A stretch of DNA of 64,000 nucleotides, taken from the NCBI GenBank assembly GCA_015058205.1, contig SVCS01000001.1:3577-67576 (forward strand). The letters are read 5' to 3'. Of the stretch, positions 39,117-48,072 are shown piece after piece. The notes under the pieces were generated by a model, which ran no database searches, was not told where the DNA came from, and saw only the letters and a list, made by a program, of their open reading frames with translations. Source of the stretch: Clostridiales bacterium. Its GTDB lineage: Bacteria; Bacillota; Clostridia; Peptostreptococcales; Anaerovoracaceae. The position numbers and the translations under genes are program-made. How positions within the stretch are numbered: the stretch's first letter is position 1; each line of letters opens with the position of its first letter.

Positions 39117-39404
39117 ATGACTAATTATGAGGTATTATTCATCATCGATCCTGCACTGGAAGACGAGAAGAAAGAAGCCACAATCGAAGCAGTTAAGGAA
39201 ATCATAGCTGCAGAAGGCGAAGTCGGAAATGTAGACGTATGGGGAATGAGAAAGCTCGCATATCCTATCCAGAAGAAGTCTGAAGGATATTATGTTGTCA
39301 TTGAATTCAAGGCTGAGCCAACACTGCCGAAGGAACTCGACAGAAGACTCAAGATTTCAGACAACGTAATGAGACACCTTATTGACAATAAGGATCAGAA
39401 ATAA
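39117..39404 (+). CDS. rpsF: 30S ribosomal protein S6
   Basis: MTNYEVLFIIDPALEDEKKEATIEAVKEII...MRKLAYPIQKKSEGYYVVIEF; RBS aaggaggtg. Confidence 0.96.
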   Translation: MTNYEVLFIIDPALEDEKKEATIEAVKEIIAAEGEVGNVDVWGMRKLAYPIQKKSEGYYVVIEFKAEPTLPKELDRRLKISDNVMRHLIDNKDQK

Positions 39405-39417
39405 GAGGGGGAGTATT

Positions 39418-39888
39418 ATGAACAGTGTTTGTTTGATTGGGAATCTGACAAGAGATCCGGAACTGAGATATTCCACAGGCGCCAACCAGACAGCGATCTG
39501 CAGATTTACACTTGCAGTAAATGATGGTTACGGCGAAAAACAGAGGACAAATTTCATTCCGATCGTAGTATTCGGCAAGCAGGCTGAAAACTGCGACAGA
39601 TATCTGGCGAAAGGCCGCAAGGCAGCTGTTGCTGGAAGAATCCAGACAGGCAGCTACGAGAAAGACGGCAGAACTGTTTACACGACGGAAGTCATTGCAA
39701 ACAATGTCGAATTCCTCAGCAGCGGTCAGCAAGGTCAGGGGCAGAGCCAGGGAGGCTATGGCCAGCAGACCGGATTTGGTCAGCAGGGCGGCTTCAGCCA
39801 GCAGGCACCGGCTCAGGATGCGCCACAGCCGGACATTGACGTACCGGGCGGATTCACATCCCTGCAGGATGATGACATCCCGTTCTAA
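39418..39888 (+). CDS. ssb: Single-stranded DNA-binding protein
   Basis: MNSVCLIGNLTRDPELRYSTG...; Gln/Gly-rich linker; acidic C-terminal tip DDDIPF. Confidence 0.97.
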   Translation: MNSVCLIGNLTRDPELRYSTGANQTAICRFTLAVNDGYGEKQRTNFIPIVVFGKQAENCDRYLAKGRKAAVAGRIQTGSYEKDGRTVYTTEVIANNVEFLSSGQQGQGQSQGGYGQQTGFGQQGGFSQQAPAQDAPQPDIDVPGGFTSLQDDDIPF

Positions 39889-39918
39889 AAGAACAATCCT
39901 GAAAGAAAGGAGAAAATC

Positions 39919-40158
39919 ATGGCATTTGATAACAAAAGACGCGGCGGCATGAGAAGAAAGAAAGTATGCCAGTTCTGCGCTGATAAGAACAAGAGCATAG
40001 ATTACAAAGACGTTGATACTCTGAAGAAGTATGTTACCGAGAGAGGTAAGATCCTTCCTAGAAGAATCACAGGTACTTGTTCCATTCATCAGAGAGAAGT
40101 CACAAAGGCCATCAAGAAGGCAAGAGTTGTTGCCCTGATGCCTTACATCGCTGAGTAA
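39919..40158 (+). CDS. rpsR: 30S ribosomal protein S18
   Basis: [61 protein letters not shown]. Confidence 0.97.
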   Translation: MAFDNKRRGGMRRKKVCQFCADKNKSIDYKDVDTLKKYVTERGKILPRRITGTCSIHQREVTKAIKKARVVALMPYIAE

Positions 40159-40183
40159 TCTCAGGTAAGAACACCAGTAACGA

Positions 40184-40206
40184 GGAGCGGGAAACCGCTC
40201 CTTTTT
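40184..40206 (+). terminator. Intrinsic terminator after rpsR
   Basis: GGAGCGG-GAAA-CCGCTCC-TTTTT. Confidence 0.92.
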
Positions 40207-40213
40207 CATGCTT

Positions 40214-40242
40214 TTGCAATGTGTTGATGCTTTTGCTATAAT
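40214..40242 (+). promoter_or_regulatory. Promoter of gdpP-like gene
   Basis: TTGCAA - 17 nt - TATAAT. Confidence 0.75.
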
Positions 40243-40291
40243 ATACGTTACGATAATATGCCTTATTGTGCGCATTTTTTAGGAGAAGTAA

Positions 40292-42082
40292 ATGTACGTA
40301 GGACGAATCGAGAGACTGTTGGCCTACTATTCACCACTGCCCATGTGCATCGTGAACGCCCAGGGCAAGGTGACGAGAGCCAGCAGGAAGATTGCAGAAG
40401 TATTCAAATATGACGGGATCATCGACTACGATGTGTTCGCACTTACAGGGATTAAGATGCCCGAATTTGTGAAGGCAGCAGAAGAAGATGAACCTCTTTA
40501 CATCCAGAGAAATGAAAAGACATTCCGCATCGGTTGCGGTTTTCTGGGCGGCGGTACGGAAGAAGACGGAGAGGAAGGCCACTCGAATTCTTCTGTCATT
40601 CTCCACTTCACGGATGTGACGGAATACGAAGAGCTTAAGAAACGTTACAACGATGAAAAAGTCTACATGATGCTCGTCAATGTCGACAACTTCGATGAGC
40701 TTACATCCAGTGCAGATGAAATAGAGAGTACGATTACAGCAAACATCGATAAGCTTTTGAGAAACTGGGCTGCTGAGATGAACGCTATGATCGTCAGATA
40801 CAAAGACAATCTGTACGAGCTGGTGATTACGAATAAAAATTATGAGGCCCTTGTGGAAGACAAGTTCGCCATTCTGGATAAAGCCAGAAACATTGAGACG
40901 AACGCAGATTTTCCGGTTACGCTGAGCATCGGCTTGGGCATTGGCGGAAGCAGCCTTGTTGAACTGGATGACTTCGCGCAGGAAGCGCTGGACATGGCGC
41001 TGGGACGAGGCGGCGACCAGGCGGTCGTAAAGGATGGCAGCAGTTTTGAATACTACGGCGGAAGCACCCAAAGCGTTGAGAAGAGCAATAAGGGAAAATC
41101 CAGAATCATCGGACACGCCCTGGCAACACTGATGGAACAATCCTCGAGAATTTTCGTCATGGGACACAAGAATCCGGATATGGACAGCTTTGCGGCAGCA
41201 ATTGGTATTTCAAGACTTGCAAAGACCGTCGGTAAGGATGCGTATATTATCCTTGGGGAATACAATGAGACCATGATCGACATGGTTGCAGATGCGAAGA
41301 AAACCGGCGACTATGAGTTCGTAACCGGCGAGCGTGCTCTCGGTCTGGTAGAAGAGAACTCACTGGTCGTTGTTGTGGATACACACAGACGGATGCTGGT
41401 CGAGTCCATTGAACTGGTCGACCAGGTGGAGCGCCTTGCAATCATCGACCACCACAGGAAGGCAGAGGATGTTTTGACGAACCCGACACTTTCCTATCTG
41501 GAGTCCTATGCTTCATCAGCTTCTGAACTGGTGACGGAAATTCTCCAGTACAGATTAGATAAGAAAGTTCTTTCAAGGTATGAAGCGGATGTACTCATGG
41601 CAGGCATCATGCTCGATACGAACAGATTCGCCGTTAAAGCCGGCGTCAGGACCTTCGAAGCGGCGTCATGGCTGAGAAGAGCGGGCGCGGATCTCTCAAG
41701 AGTCAGACGTTACTTCCAGGAATCACCGGACAGCTTTATCAACAGAGCGAACGGTATTGTGAACGCAAGAATTCTGGAAGATGGAATCGCTATGTCCATC
41801 TGCGAAGGACATTCCATCAACACACAGATCATCAACTCCCAGGTTGCAGATGAACTGCTCACCATTAAGGGCACAACAGCAAGCTTCGTTGCAGGCAGGA
41901 ACGAAGAAGGGCAGACTGTGGTCAGCGCCAGATCTCTTGGCAACATGAATGTGCAGACCATTATGGAACATTTCGGAGGCGGCGGGCACATGAACACCGC
42001 GGGAACGAAGACAGATCTTTCGCCGGAGGAAATCCTGGCGGAAATAGAAGAATACATCAAAACCACAGAATCAACACAATAG
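40292..42082 (+). CDS. gdpP: GdpP/YybT-like DHH-DHHA1 cyclic-di-AMP phosphodiesterase, without N-terminal TM region
   Basis: PAS-like N-terminus, degenerate GGDEF-like region, FVMGHKNPDMDSFAAAIG, VVVDTHRRMLVES, IIDHHRKAED, GGGGHMNTAGT; next to rplI and dnaB. Confidence 0.88.
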   Translation: MYVGRIERLLAYYSPLPMCIVNAQGKVTRASRKIAEVFKYDGIIDYDVFALTGIKMPEFVKAAEEDEPLYIQRNEKTFRIGCGFLGGGTEEDGEEGHSNSSVILHFTDVTEYEELKKRYNDEKVYMMLVNVDNFDELTSSADEIESTITANIDKLLRNWAAEMNAMIVRYKDNLYELVITNKNYEALVEDKFAILDKARNIETNADFPVTLSIGLGIGGSSLVELDDFAQEALDMALGRGGDQAVVKDGSSFEYYGGSTQSVEKSNKGKSRIIGHALATLMEQSSRIFVMGHKNPDMDSFAAAIGISRLAKTVGKDAYIILGEYNETMIDMVADAKKTGDYEFVTGERALGLVEENSLVVVVDTHRRMLVESIELVDQVERLAIIDHHRKAEDVLTNPTLSYLESYASSASELVTEILQYRLDKKVLSRYEADVLMAGIMLDTNRFAVKAGVRTFEAASWLRRAGADLSRVRRYFQESPDSFINRANGIVNARILEDGIAMSICEGHSINTQIINSQVADELLTIKGTTASFVAGRNEEGQTVVSARSLGNMNVQTIMEHFGGGGHMNTAGTKTDLSPEEILAEIEEYIKTTESTQ

Positions 42083-42121
42083 AAGACTATAATAATATGA
42101 TGACCAGGCAGGAGGTTACAA

Positions 42122-42565
42122 ATGGTTGTTATCCTTTTAAAAGATGTTAAAGGAACAGGAAAAGCGGGCGATGTTGTGAAAGTCAGCGACGGCTACGCAC
42201 GCAACATGCTCATCCCGAAGGGACTGGCCAAAGAAGCGACACAGGGCAATGTGAGAAATCTCGAAAAACAGAAAGCGATTGCGGAAGAGAAAAGAGCCAT
42301 AGAAAAAGCAGCTGCACAGAAGAAGGCAGAAGAGCTCGAGAAGATCACACTGATCGTTAAGTCCAAAGGCGGCGAAAACGGCAAACTCTTCGGATCAGTT
42401 ACTTCCATGGATATTGCGAAAGCCCTGCAGGAACAGGAAGGAATCACGATCGACAAGAAAAAGATTGAGATACCGGGGCCGATCAAGCAGGCAGGAAAGA
42501 GCCATGCTGTGATCAAGTTGTATCAGGACGTTTCAGCAAAGATCACTGTTGAGGTGACAGTTTAA
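42122..42565 (+). CDS. rplI: 50S ribosomal protein L9
   Basis: [40 protein letters not shown]. Confidence 0.97.
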   Translation: MVVILLKDVKGTGKAGDVVKVSDGYARNMLIPKGLAKEATQGNVRNLEKQKAIAEEKRAIEKAAAQKKAEELEKITLIVKSKGGENGKLFGSVTSMDIAKALQEQEGITIDKKKIEIPGPIKQAGKSHAVIKLYQDVSAKITVEVTV

Positions 42566-42586
42566 TTAATATAGAGGTAAGGAATT

Positions 42587-43927
42587 ATGGAAGAGAGAAT
42601 ACCTCCCCACAATCCTGACGCGGAGCGATCCGTATTAGGCGCGGCACTCTTATCTGAGGACGCGCTCTTTGACGTTGTAGAAGTCGTAAAACCTGAGGAT
42701 TTTTATGATCCGAACCACAAAGAGATTTTCAGCGTCATCTATGAACTGAATAAAAAGAACGCGCCGGTCGATGCGCTGACAGTATCAGAGGAACTGGACA
42801 AACGCGGCAGCCTCGAAATGGTCGGCGGAAGAGCATATGTGGCCGGACTGTCATCATCGACGCCAACGACAGCAAATGCTGGAGAATACGCCAAGATCGT
42901 TGCAGAGAAAGCATCCATCAGGCGGTTGATTGCAAAAGCAGACGACATTGTTGTCAAAGGTTACGACAAGAGCATGGATGCCGGTCAGCTGTTGGATTAT
43001 GCCGAGAATGGAATCTTCGAAATCTCGCAGGAACGGCAGAAGGGCGCGTTTGTACCGCTTAAGGATGTGCTCATCAGCAACATCGATGCAATCGACAAAG
43101 CGTCAAAGCTGAAAGATGGACTGACTGGCGTGACAACGGGATTCAGAGATCTGGATGCGAAGACATCAGGTCTGCAGAAGTCAGAGTTGATCATTCTGGC
43201 AGCAAGACCTGCCATGGGTAAGACTGCATTCGCGCTTTCTCTTGCGTTGAATGCAGCAGTGAAAGGCGGCGCATCCGTCATGGTCTTCAGCATGGAAATG
43301 TCAAAGGAAGCTCTGGGACAGAGACTGTTGGCAATGGAGTCAAAAGTTGAGATGCAGAAGCTCAAGACAGGAAGACTGGAACGGCGCGACTGGGATGATG
43401 TGAACATCGCGTTGGAAGTGCTGTCCGGAGCGAACATCTTTATCGATGATACCGCCGGCATCAGCATCATGGAAATGAAGAGCAAGTGCAGAAGACTCAA
43501 GGCAGAGAAAAAACTGGATCTCGTCGTGATCGACTATCTCCAGCTCATGAATCCGGAAGGAAGATCCCTTGAATCACGTACGCAGGAAATTTCCGTCATC
43601 TCGCGTAATCTGAAACTGCTGGCGAGAGAGCTGGACTGTCCTGTCTTGGTACTTTCACAGCTTTCCAGAAATCCAGAGCAGAGAACAGACCACAGACCGA
43701 TGCTTTCAGACCTGAGAGATTCCGGATCCATTGAACAGGATGCAGATATTGTTCTCTTCCTTTACAGAGACGAGTATTACAACGAAGACACTGACGCCCC
43801 TGGCGAATGTGAAGTCATCATCGCCAAGCAGAGAAGCGGTCCGACAGGTACCGTTAAGGTCGCATGGCTCGATAAGATCACTAAGTTTGTAGACAGCGCT
43901 GGAAGCGGAAACTTCAGCGGATTCTAA
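42587..43927 (+). CDS. dnaB: Replicative DNA helicase DnaB (B. subtilis DnaC)
   Basis: PPHNPDAERSVLGAALL; ILAARPAMGKTAFALSLALNAA; DLRDSGSIEQDADIVLFLYRD. Confidence 0.97.
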   Translation: MEERIPPHNPDAERSVLGAALLSEDALFDVVEVVKPEDFYDPNHKEIFSVIYELNKKNAPVDALTVSEELDKRGSLEMVGGRAYVAGLSSSTPTTANAGEYAKIVAEKASIRRLIAKADDIVVKGYDKSMDAGQLLDYAENGIFEISQERQKGAFVPLKDVLISNIDAIDKASKLKDGLTGVTTGFRDLDAKTSGLQKSELIILAARPAMGKTAFALSLALNAAVKGGASVMVFSMEMSKEALGQRLLAMESKVEMQKLKTGRLERRDWDDVNIALEVLSGANIFIDDTAGISIMEMKSKCRRLKAEKKLDLVVIDYLQLMNPEGRSLESRTQEISVISRNLKLLARELDCPVLVLSQLSRNPEQRTDHRPMLSDLRDSGSIEQDADIVLFLYRDEYYNEDTDAPGECEVIIAKQRSGPTGTVKVAWLDKITKFVDSAGSGNFSGF

Positions 43928-43929
43928 AG

Positions 43930-45189
43930 ATGAGTTTTTACAGAGACAAGACAAAAGATTATTTTCTCCTTGATACCAAGGTAGAGAATATGTTCATAAA
44001 TGAATACATGGTGTCCGCTCCGGGAGAATACGTCAAAGTGTATCTCTTCGCACTCATGTATGCAGAGCTGGAAGTGGACTTCAGCAATGAAGACATCGCG
44101 AAACAGCTGTCCATGGATATCGAAGATGTCCTTAAGGCGTGGACCTACTGGGAGAAGATGGGCATCATTAAGAAAGTAAGAAAATCCGCGGACAATCCGC
44201 TGGATTATGATGTTGTATTTGTTCTGCTGAAAGACATGCTCTATGGAAGTCATGAAGAGACGCGCATCGTCTCCTCCGATCATGGAATCAACGCGCAGAT
44301 GGCGAATCAGGAATACAGAGCCATGTTTGACCGGATCGAGAAATCTTTTGGACGCGTCATAAGCGGAACAGAAATGAGCGAAGTACTCTCCTGGATCAAC
44401 GATTTCGAAATCGAACCGGAATTTGTTGCCTTTGCAGTAGAGTACTGCGCCAGGAAAAAGAAAAAGACAGTCAAATACGTTGAGGCCGTGATCAGAAACT
44501 GGATCAGCGAGGGGCACAGAACTGTCGAGGACATCCAGCAGCACATCGGTCATATGGAGGAGCGTTCCGCAGATTACAGAAGAATATTCAGAGCACTCGG
44601 ATGGAGCAGAAACTGGACCGAAGAAGAAAAACGCATTATGGATGCGTGGTTCGACAAAATGGGATTCAGCATTGATGCAATCCTGGATGCATGCAGCAAA
44701 ACGACCGGAATATCGAATCCGAACATCAACTACATAAACAAGGTACTCACAAGCTGGTTTGAAGAAGGCGGAAAGAAAGCTGCTGCCGGCGAAGTGAGTG
44801 GTGCTGACATCAACCGATACTATGAACTTCTTAGAGCAAAGGAAGAACGGGAAGCAGCTCAGCGCCGTGAGGAAGTATACAGCAGACTGCCTCAGATTAA
44901 GGAAATAGATGAAGAAGAAAGCAGACTCGGGGCCAGCCTTTCCAGAATACTGGTGTCCGACCGCGTAGATAAAAAAGAAGCAATCGAACAAATCAGAGAA
45001 CAGATAGACGAAATGAGCGCACAGAGGGCGTTCCTGATGACGGACAACGGATTTGAACTGGACTATATGGACATCAAATACGAATGCCCGGACTGCAAAG
45101 ATACAGGAAAGCTTGAAACAGGAGAAAGGTGCCCATGCCACAGGGAAATCACCCAGCAGAAAATAGAAGCACTGCAGAAAACAGAATAG
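43930..45189 (+). CDS. DnaD-domain replication protein with C-terminal DnaC/DnaI-type N-terminal zinc module
   Basis: DnaD-like wHTH/helical domains (two repeats: FGRVISGTEMSEVLSWINDFE.., WTEEEKRIMDAWFDKMGF..SIDAILDACSKTTG) plus C-terminal FLMTDNGFELDYMDIKYECPDCKDTGKLETGERCPCHREI. Confidence 0.8.
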   Translation: MSFYRDKTKDYFLLDTKVENMFINEYMVSAPGEYVKVYLFALMYAELEVDFSNEDIAKQLSMDIEDVLKAWTYWEKMGIIKKVRKSADNPLDYDVVFVLLKDMLYGSHEETRIVSSDHGINAQMANQEYRAMFDRIEKSFGRVISGTEMSEVLSWINDFEIEPEFVAFAVEYCARKKKKTVKYVEAVIRNWISEGHRTVEDIQQHIGHMEERSADYRRIFRALGWSRNWTEEEKRIMDAWFDKMGFSIDAILDACSKTTGISNPNINYINKVLTSWFEEGGKKAAAGEVSGADINRYYELLRAKEEREAAQRREEVYSRLPQIKEIDEEESRLGASLSRILVSDRVDKKEAIEQIREQIDEMSAQRAFLMTDNGFELDYMDIKYECPDCKDTGKLETGERCPCHREITQQKIEALQKTE

Positions 45190-47600
45190 ATAAAGAAAAC
45201 GCCGGCCAGAAAGATACCGTCAAAAAAGCCTATAATGACGTGCAGACTTTGAAGGAGCAGATCGAGAAGCTCAAGGCACAGGCAGACAAATTGATCAGCA
45301 CCCCTGCAGCACCTGCCGATCAGGCAGAAGAGGTAAGGGTTTCTTCTGATGCCAAAACTGCAATTGATTTTGAAGCGGCAAAAGCAGCAGAAGAAGTTGT
45401 TCGGAAGCAGGCCGAAAAGGACCTTTCCGAGACTGCAGAGAGCATGCGCCGCAAAAGAGAAGAGCGTCAAGCGAAGATCCAGGAAGCAATCGAGAAAGAA
45501 AAACAAGCCAAACAGAGACTGGAACAAAAACGCGCGGAAGCCCTCGAAAAGCAGAAGCAGCTTCTTGAAGCGGAGAAAAGAGCCGCCAGAATGAGCAGCA
45601 ATCTGCGCAAAGCCGAGATTCAGTCAGAGCTCAACAAGACCCTTCATACGCAGGAAGAGAAACGGGCACAGCTCCGCAAGAAAAAAGAACTGGAGCGGCA
45701 GGAGAAACTCGAAGCGGCCATGGAAAGGGAGAAAGCAGAGCTCCAGAGAAAAGAAGAACTCAGGCTGGAAAGAGAGCAGGAAAAACTGATTCGTGCGCAG
45801 TTGGCTGAAAAGAGAAAGAACGAAGCCATCAGGCTCAGGAATGAAGAGCAGAAAGCCAAGAAAGAAATCGTAAGGCTGCAGGCAGAACAGCGTGAGAACC
45901 TCAGAAAACAGAAGGAAGAGCGCGCTGAAATCAGAAGACAGAGAAGACTTGCGAAGAAATCCGCCGAGTTGGGCGGAGGAATCGTTAACGTTCACGGAAC
46001 AACGATACAGACAGAAGTAAGACCGGTTCCGGCTTATTCCCTGAGAGAACTGTTAGGACTTTCAAAGCGAAAAGAAATCAATGAAGCCCGGACAGAGGAA
46101 GAAAGACAGCAGCTCTTTGAAGAAAATGAGCGGATCAGAAATGAAGCGTTAGCTACCGCGGCACAGCTCAGAGAGATCAGAAGGAAGAAGAGAAAAAACA
46201 GCAGAGTCTATAAGAAGCTAGAAGATATTTCCGCATTTTGCGACAGAAAGAAGAAACCGCTCCTGGTTGCCTTTGCTCTTATGCTGGTCGTTGCTGTCGG
46301 AACAGCAGGGCTGATCAATTACTTTACCGCATACGAATATTCCTACGGCGACAAGAAACTGGGATACGTCAAGAACAAGGATGATGTTCTGCAGATTACA
46401 GAGATGGTGCGGCATGCGCTGACGGAAGAGAAGGATATGTCTGTCGCCCTGGATCCGCGGAACGATATCAACTTTAAACGTGTCTTTACAGGAAACAAGG
46501 ACATCGTCATCGACTCACAGGATGGTGTGCTGCAGAGACTTTCTTATCTGGGAGATGTGAATGTCAAGGCTTATGGCATGTATATTGACGGCAAGAAAGT
46601 AGGAGCAGTGAAGGACAAGGATACTGCGGCACAGGTACTGCAGAGCATCCAGGACAAATACGCCAATCACGATGAAGGAACGGAACTCAATGAAGCGGTA
46701 ATCGTTGAAAATGTGGAATTCAGACAGAGTAATACGCCGATGAGCGATATTCTTACTACTGATGCTTTGGTGGAGAAACTCTGTACAGATACAGTCAAGG
46801 AAACAGTGCATACCGTTGAACGCGGCGAGACGCTGGACAGCATCGCAGAGGCACGGAATGTTTCCAAGGAAGAAATCATTGCGGACAATAACATTCTAAA
46901 CGACGAACAGCTTAAGGTAGGAAGCACCATTATCCTGAAAGAGACGGCTCCGTTGCTGACTGTCAGAATCACGGAGACGAGATCCTTCGAGGAGAAGACG
47001 GCATATAAGACCATCAAGAAAAAAGATGATGAGATGTATGAAGGCGACATTGAAGTTTCCCGCAAAGGAAAGAAGGGCTGCAGCCTCATCGTGAACAAGA
47101 CGGTTTCCATCAACGGCGAAGTCGTAGAAACTGATAATTTGAAAAATGAAGTCGAAAAAGAACCTGTTGATAAGATTGTTCTGGTTGGTGTTAAGGAAAG
47201 ACCACCGACAACGGGAACAGGAACATTCATCTGGCCGGCATATGATGGAACCTATACTGTGACATCAGAATTCAAATGGAGATGGGGCCGCCAGCATGAA
47301 GGAATCGACATGGGCTGCAGAACCGGAAACGATGTTCTTGCTTCCGATGGTGGAACGGTTATCCACGCAGGCCCGATGGGCGGTTACGGAAATCTGGTCA
47401 TCATAGACCACGAGAATGGAATAGAAACCTACTATGCACATAATAGCTCGCTTCTGGTCAGTCGCGGTGACAAGGTCTTCCAGGGACAGCACATTGCAGA
47501 AGCCGGAAACACAGGACACAGCTTCGGCAGTCACATACACTTCGGCGTAAAAGACAATGGAACATTCCGGAATCCGAGAAATTATCTTCCGGAAAAATAA
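45135..47600 (+). CDS. Cytoplasmic coiled-coil / single-TM / LysM / G5 / M23 metallopeptidase protein
   Basis: ~370-aa Lys/Glu/Arg/Gln-rich coiled coil, TM KKPLLVAFALMLVVAVGTAGLINYFTA, LysM HTVERGETLDSIAEARNVSKEEIIADNNILNDEQLKVGSTIILK, G5-like region, M23 HEGIDMG...SFGSHIHFGV. ATG 45135 chosen with RBS AGGAGAAAG. Confidence 0.88.
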   Translation: MPQGNHPAENRSTAENRIDKENAGQKDTVKKAYNDVQTLKEQIEKLKAQADKLISTPAAPADQAEEVRVSSDAKTAIDFEAAKAAEEVVRKQAEKDLSETAESMRRKREERQAKIQEAIEKEKQAKQRLEQKRAEALEKQKQLLEAEKRAARMSSNLRKAEIQSELNKTLHTQEEKRAQLRKKKELERQEKLEAAMEREKAELQRKEELRLEREQEKLIRAQLAEKRKNEAIRLRNEEQKAKKEIVRLQAEQRENLRKQKEERAEIRRQRRLAKKSAELGGGIVNVHGTTIQTEVRPVPAYSLRELLGLSKRKEINEARTEEERQQLFEENERIRNEALATAAQLREIRRKKRKNSRVYKKLEDISAFCDRKKKPLLVAFALMLVVAVGTAGLINYFTAYEYSYGDKKLGYVKNKDDVLQITEMVRHALTEEKDMSVALDPRNDINFKRVFTGNKDIVIDSQDGVLQRLSYLGDVNVKAYGMYIDGKKVGAVKDKDTAAQVLQSIQDKYANHDEGTELNEAVIVENVEFRQSNTPMSDILTTDALVEKLCTDTVKETVHTVERGETLDSIAEARNVSKEEIIADNNILNDEQLKVGSTIILKETAPLLTVRITETRSFEEKTAYKTIKKKDDEMYEGDIEVSRKGKKGCSLIVNKTVSINGEVVETDNLKNEVEKEPVDKIVLVGVKERPPTTGTGTFIWPAYDGTYTVTSEFKWRWGRQHEGIDMGCRTGNDVLASDGGTVIHAGPMGGYGNLVIIDHENGIETYYAHNSSLLVSRGDKVFQGQHIAEAGNTGHSFGSHIHFGVKDNGTFRNPRNYLPEK

Positions 47601-47631
47601 GCCCATAGATAAAGTGTAAGGGAAAGAGATA

Positions 47632-48072
47632 ATGGCAAAAAAAAGAAGAAGCAGACAGTTCAAAAAAAGCAGCCGCGTCATCGATATGGATGAAGCGAGA
47701 AAAGAACGTCAGGAAAAAAGGGAACAGATCCAGGCGGAAGAACTGCGTGAAAAAACAGCGAGCGACGAGCGGCGGCTCAAACGCAAGCGTGCGCTCAGAA
47801 GAAAACAGAGCAGGCACAGATTAATCGTCATCGGCGTTACCATTGCTCTTGTCGTGATGCTGGCGTTTTCTATCATCAACATCATCCAGCTGAAAGGAGA
47901 AGAGCGGGAAGCGCTGAAGAAGCAGGAACAGCTCAAAGCAAAACAGGAGCAAATGCAGGAAGAGATCAAAGACGTTGGAAATGAAGAGAACGTTGAAGAC
48001 CTCGCCCGTGAGAAGCTCAAGCTGACAAAACCTGGAGAAACCATATATATCCCTGATTCGGAGGAGCAGTAA
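47632..48072 (+). CDS. FtsB/DivIC-family septum formation initiator protein
   Basis: Basic N-terminus, single TM (LIVIGVTIALVVMLAFSIINII), coiled coil, ENVEDLAREKLKLTKPGETIYIPDSEE. Confidence 0.85.
   Translation: MAKKRRSRQFKKSSRVIDMDEARKERQEKREQIQAEELREKTASDERRLKRKRALRRKQSRHRLIVIGVTIALVVMLAFSIINIIQLKGEEREALKKQEQLKAKQEQMQEEIKDVGNEENVEDLAREKLKLTKPGETIYIPDSEEQ

Noticed and set aside
43924-45141. 405-aa minus-strand ORF antisense to the dnaD-like gene
   Set aside because: Shadow ORF: low-complexity Phe/Cys-rich translation, no family motifs, fully antisense to a well-supported gene.
45129-45189. Overlap of dnaD-like and M23 ORFs as a sequencing frameshift in one gene
   Set aside because: The downstream ORF has its own RBS and ATG, and the sequence after the dnaD-like stop in any frame does not continue into an AAA+ ATPase, so a simple frameshift would not restore a DnaC loader.
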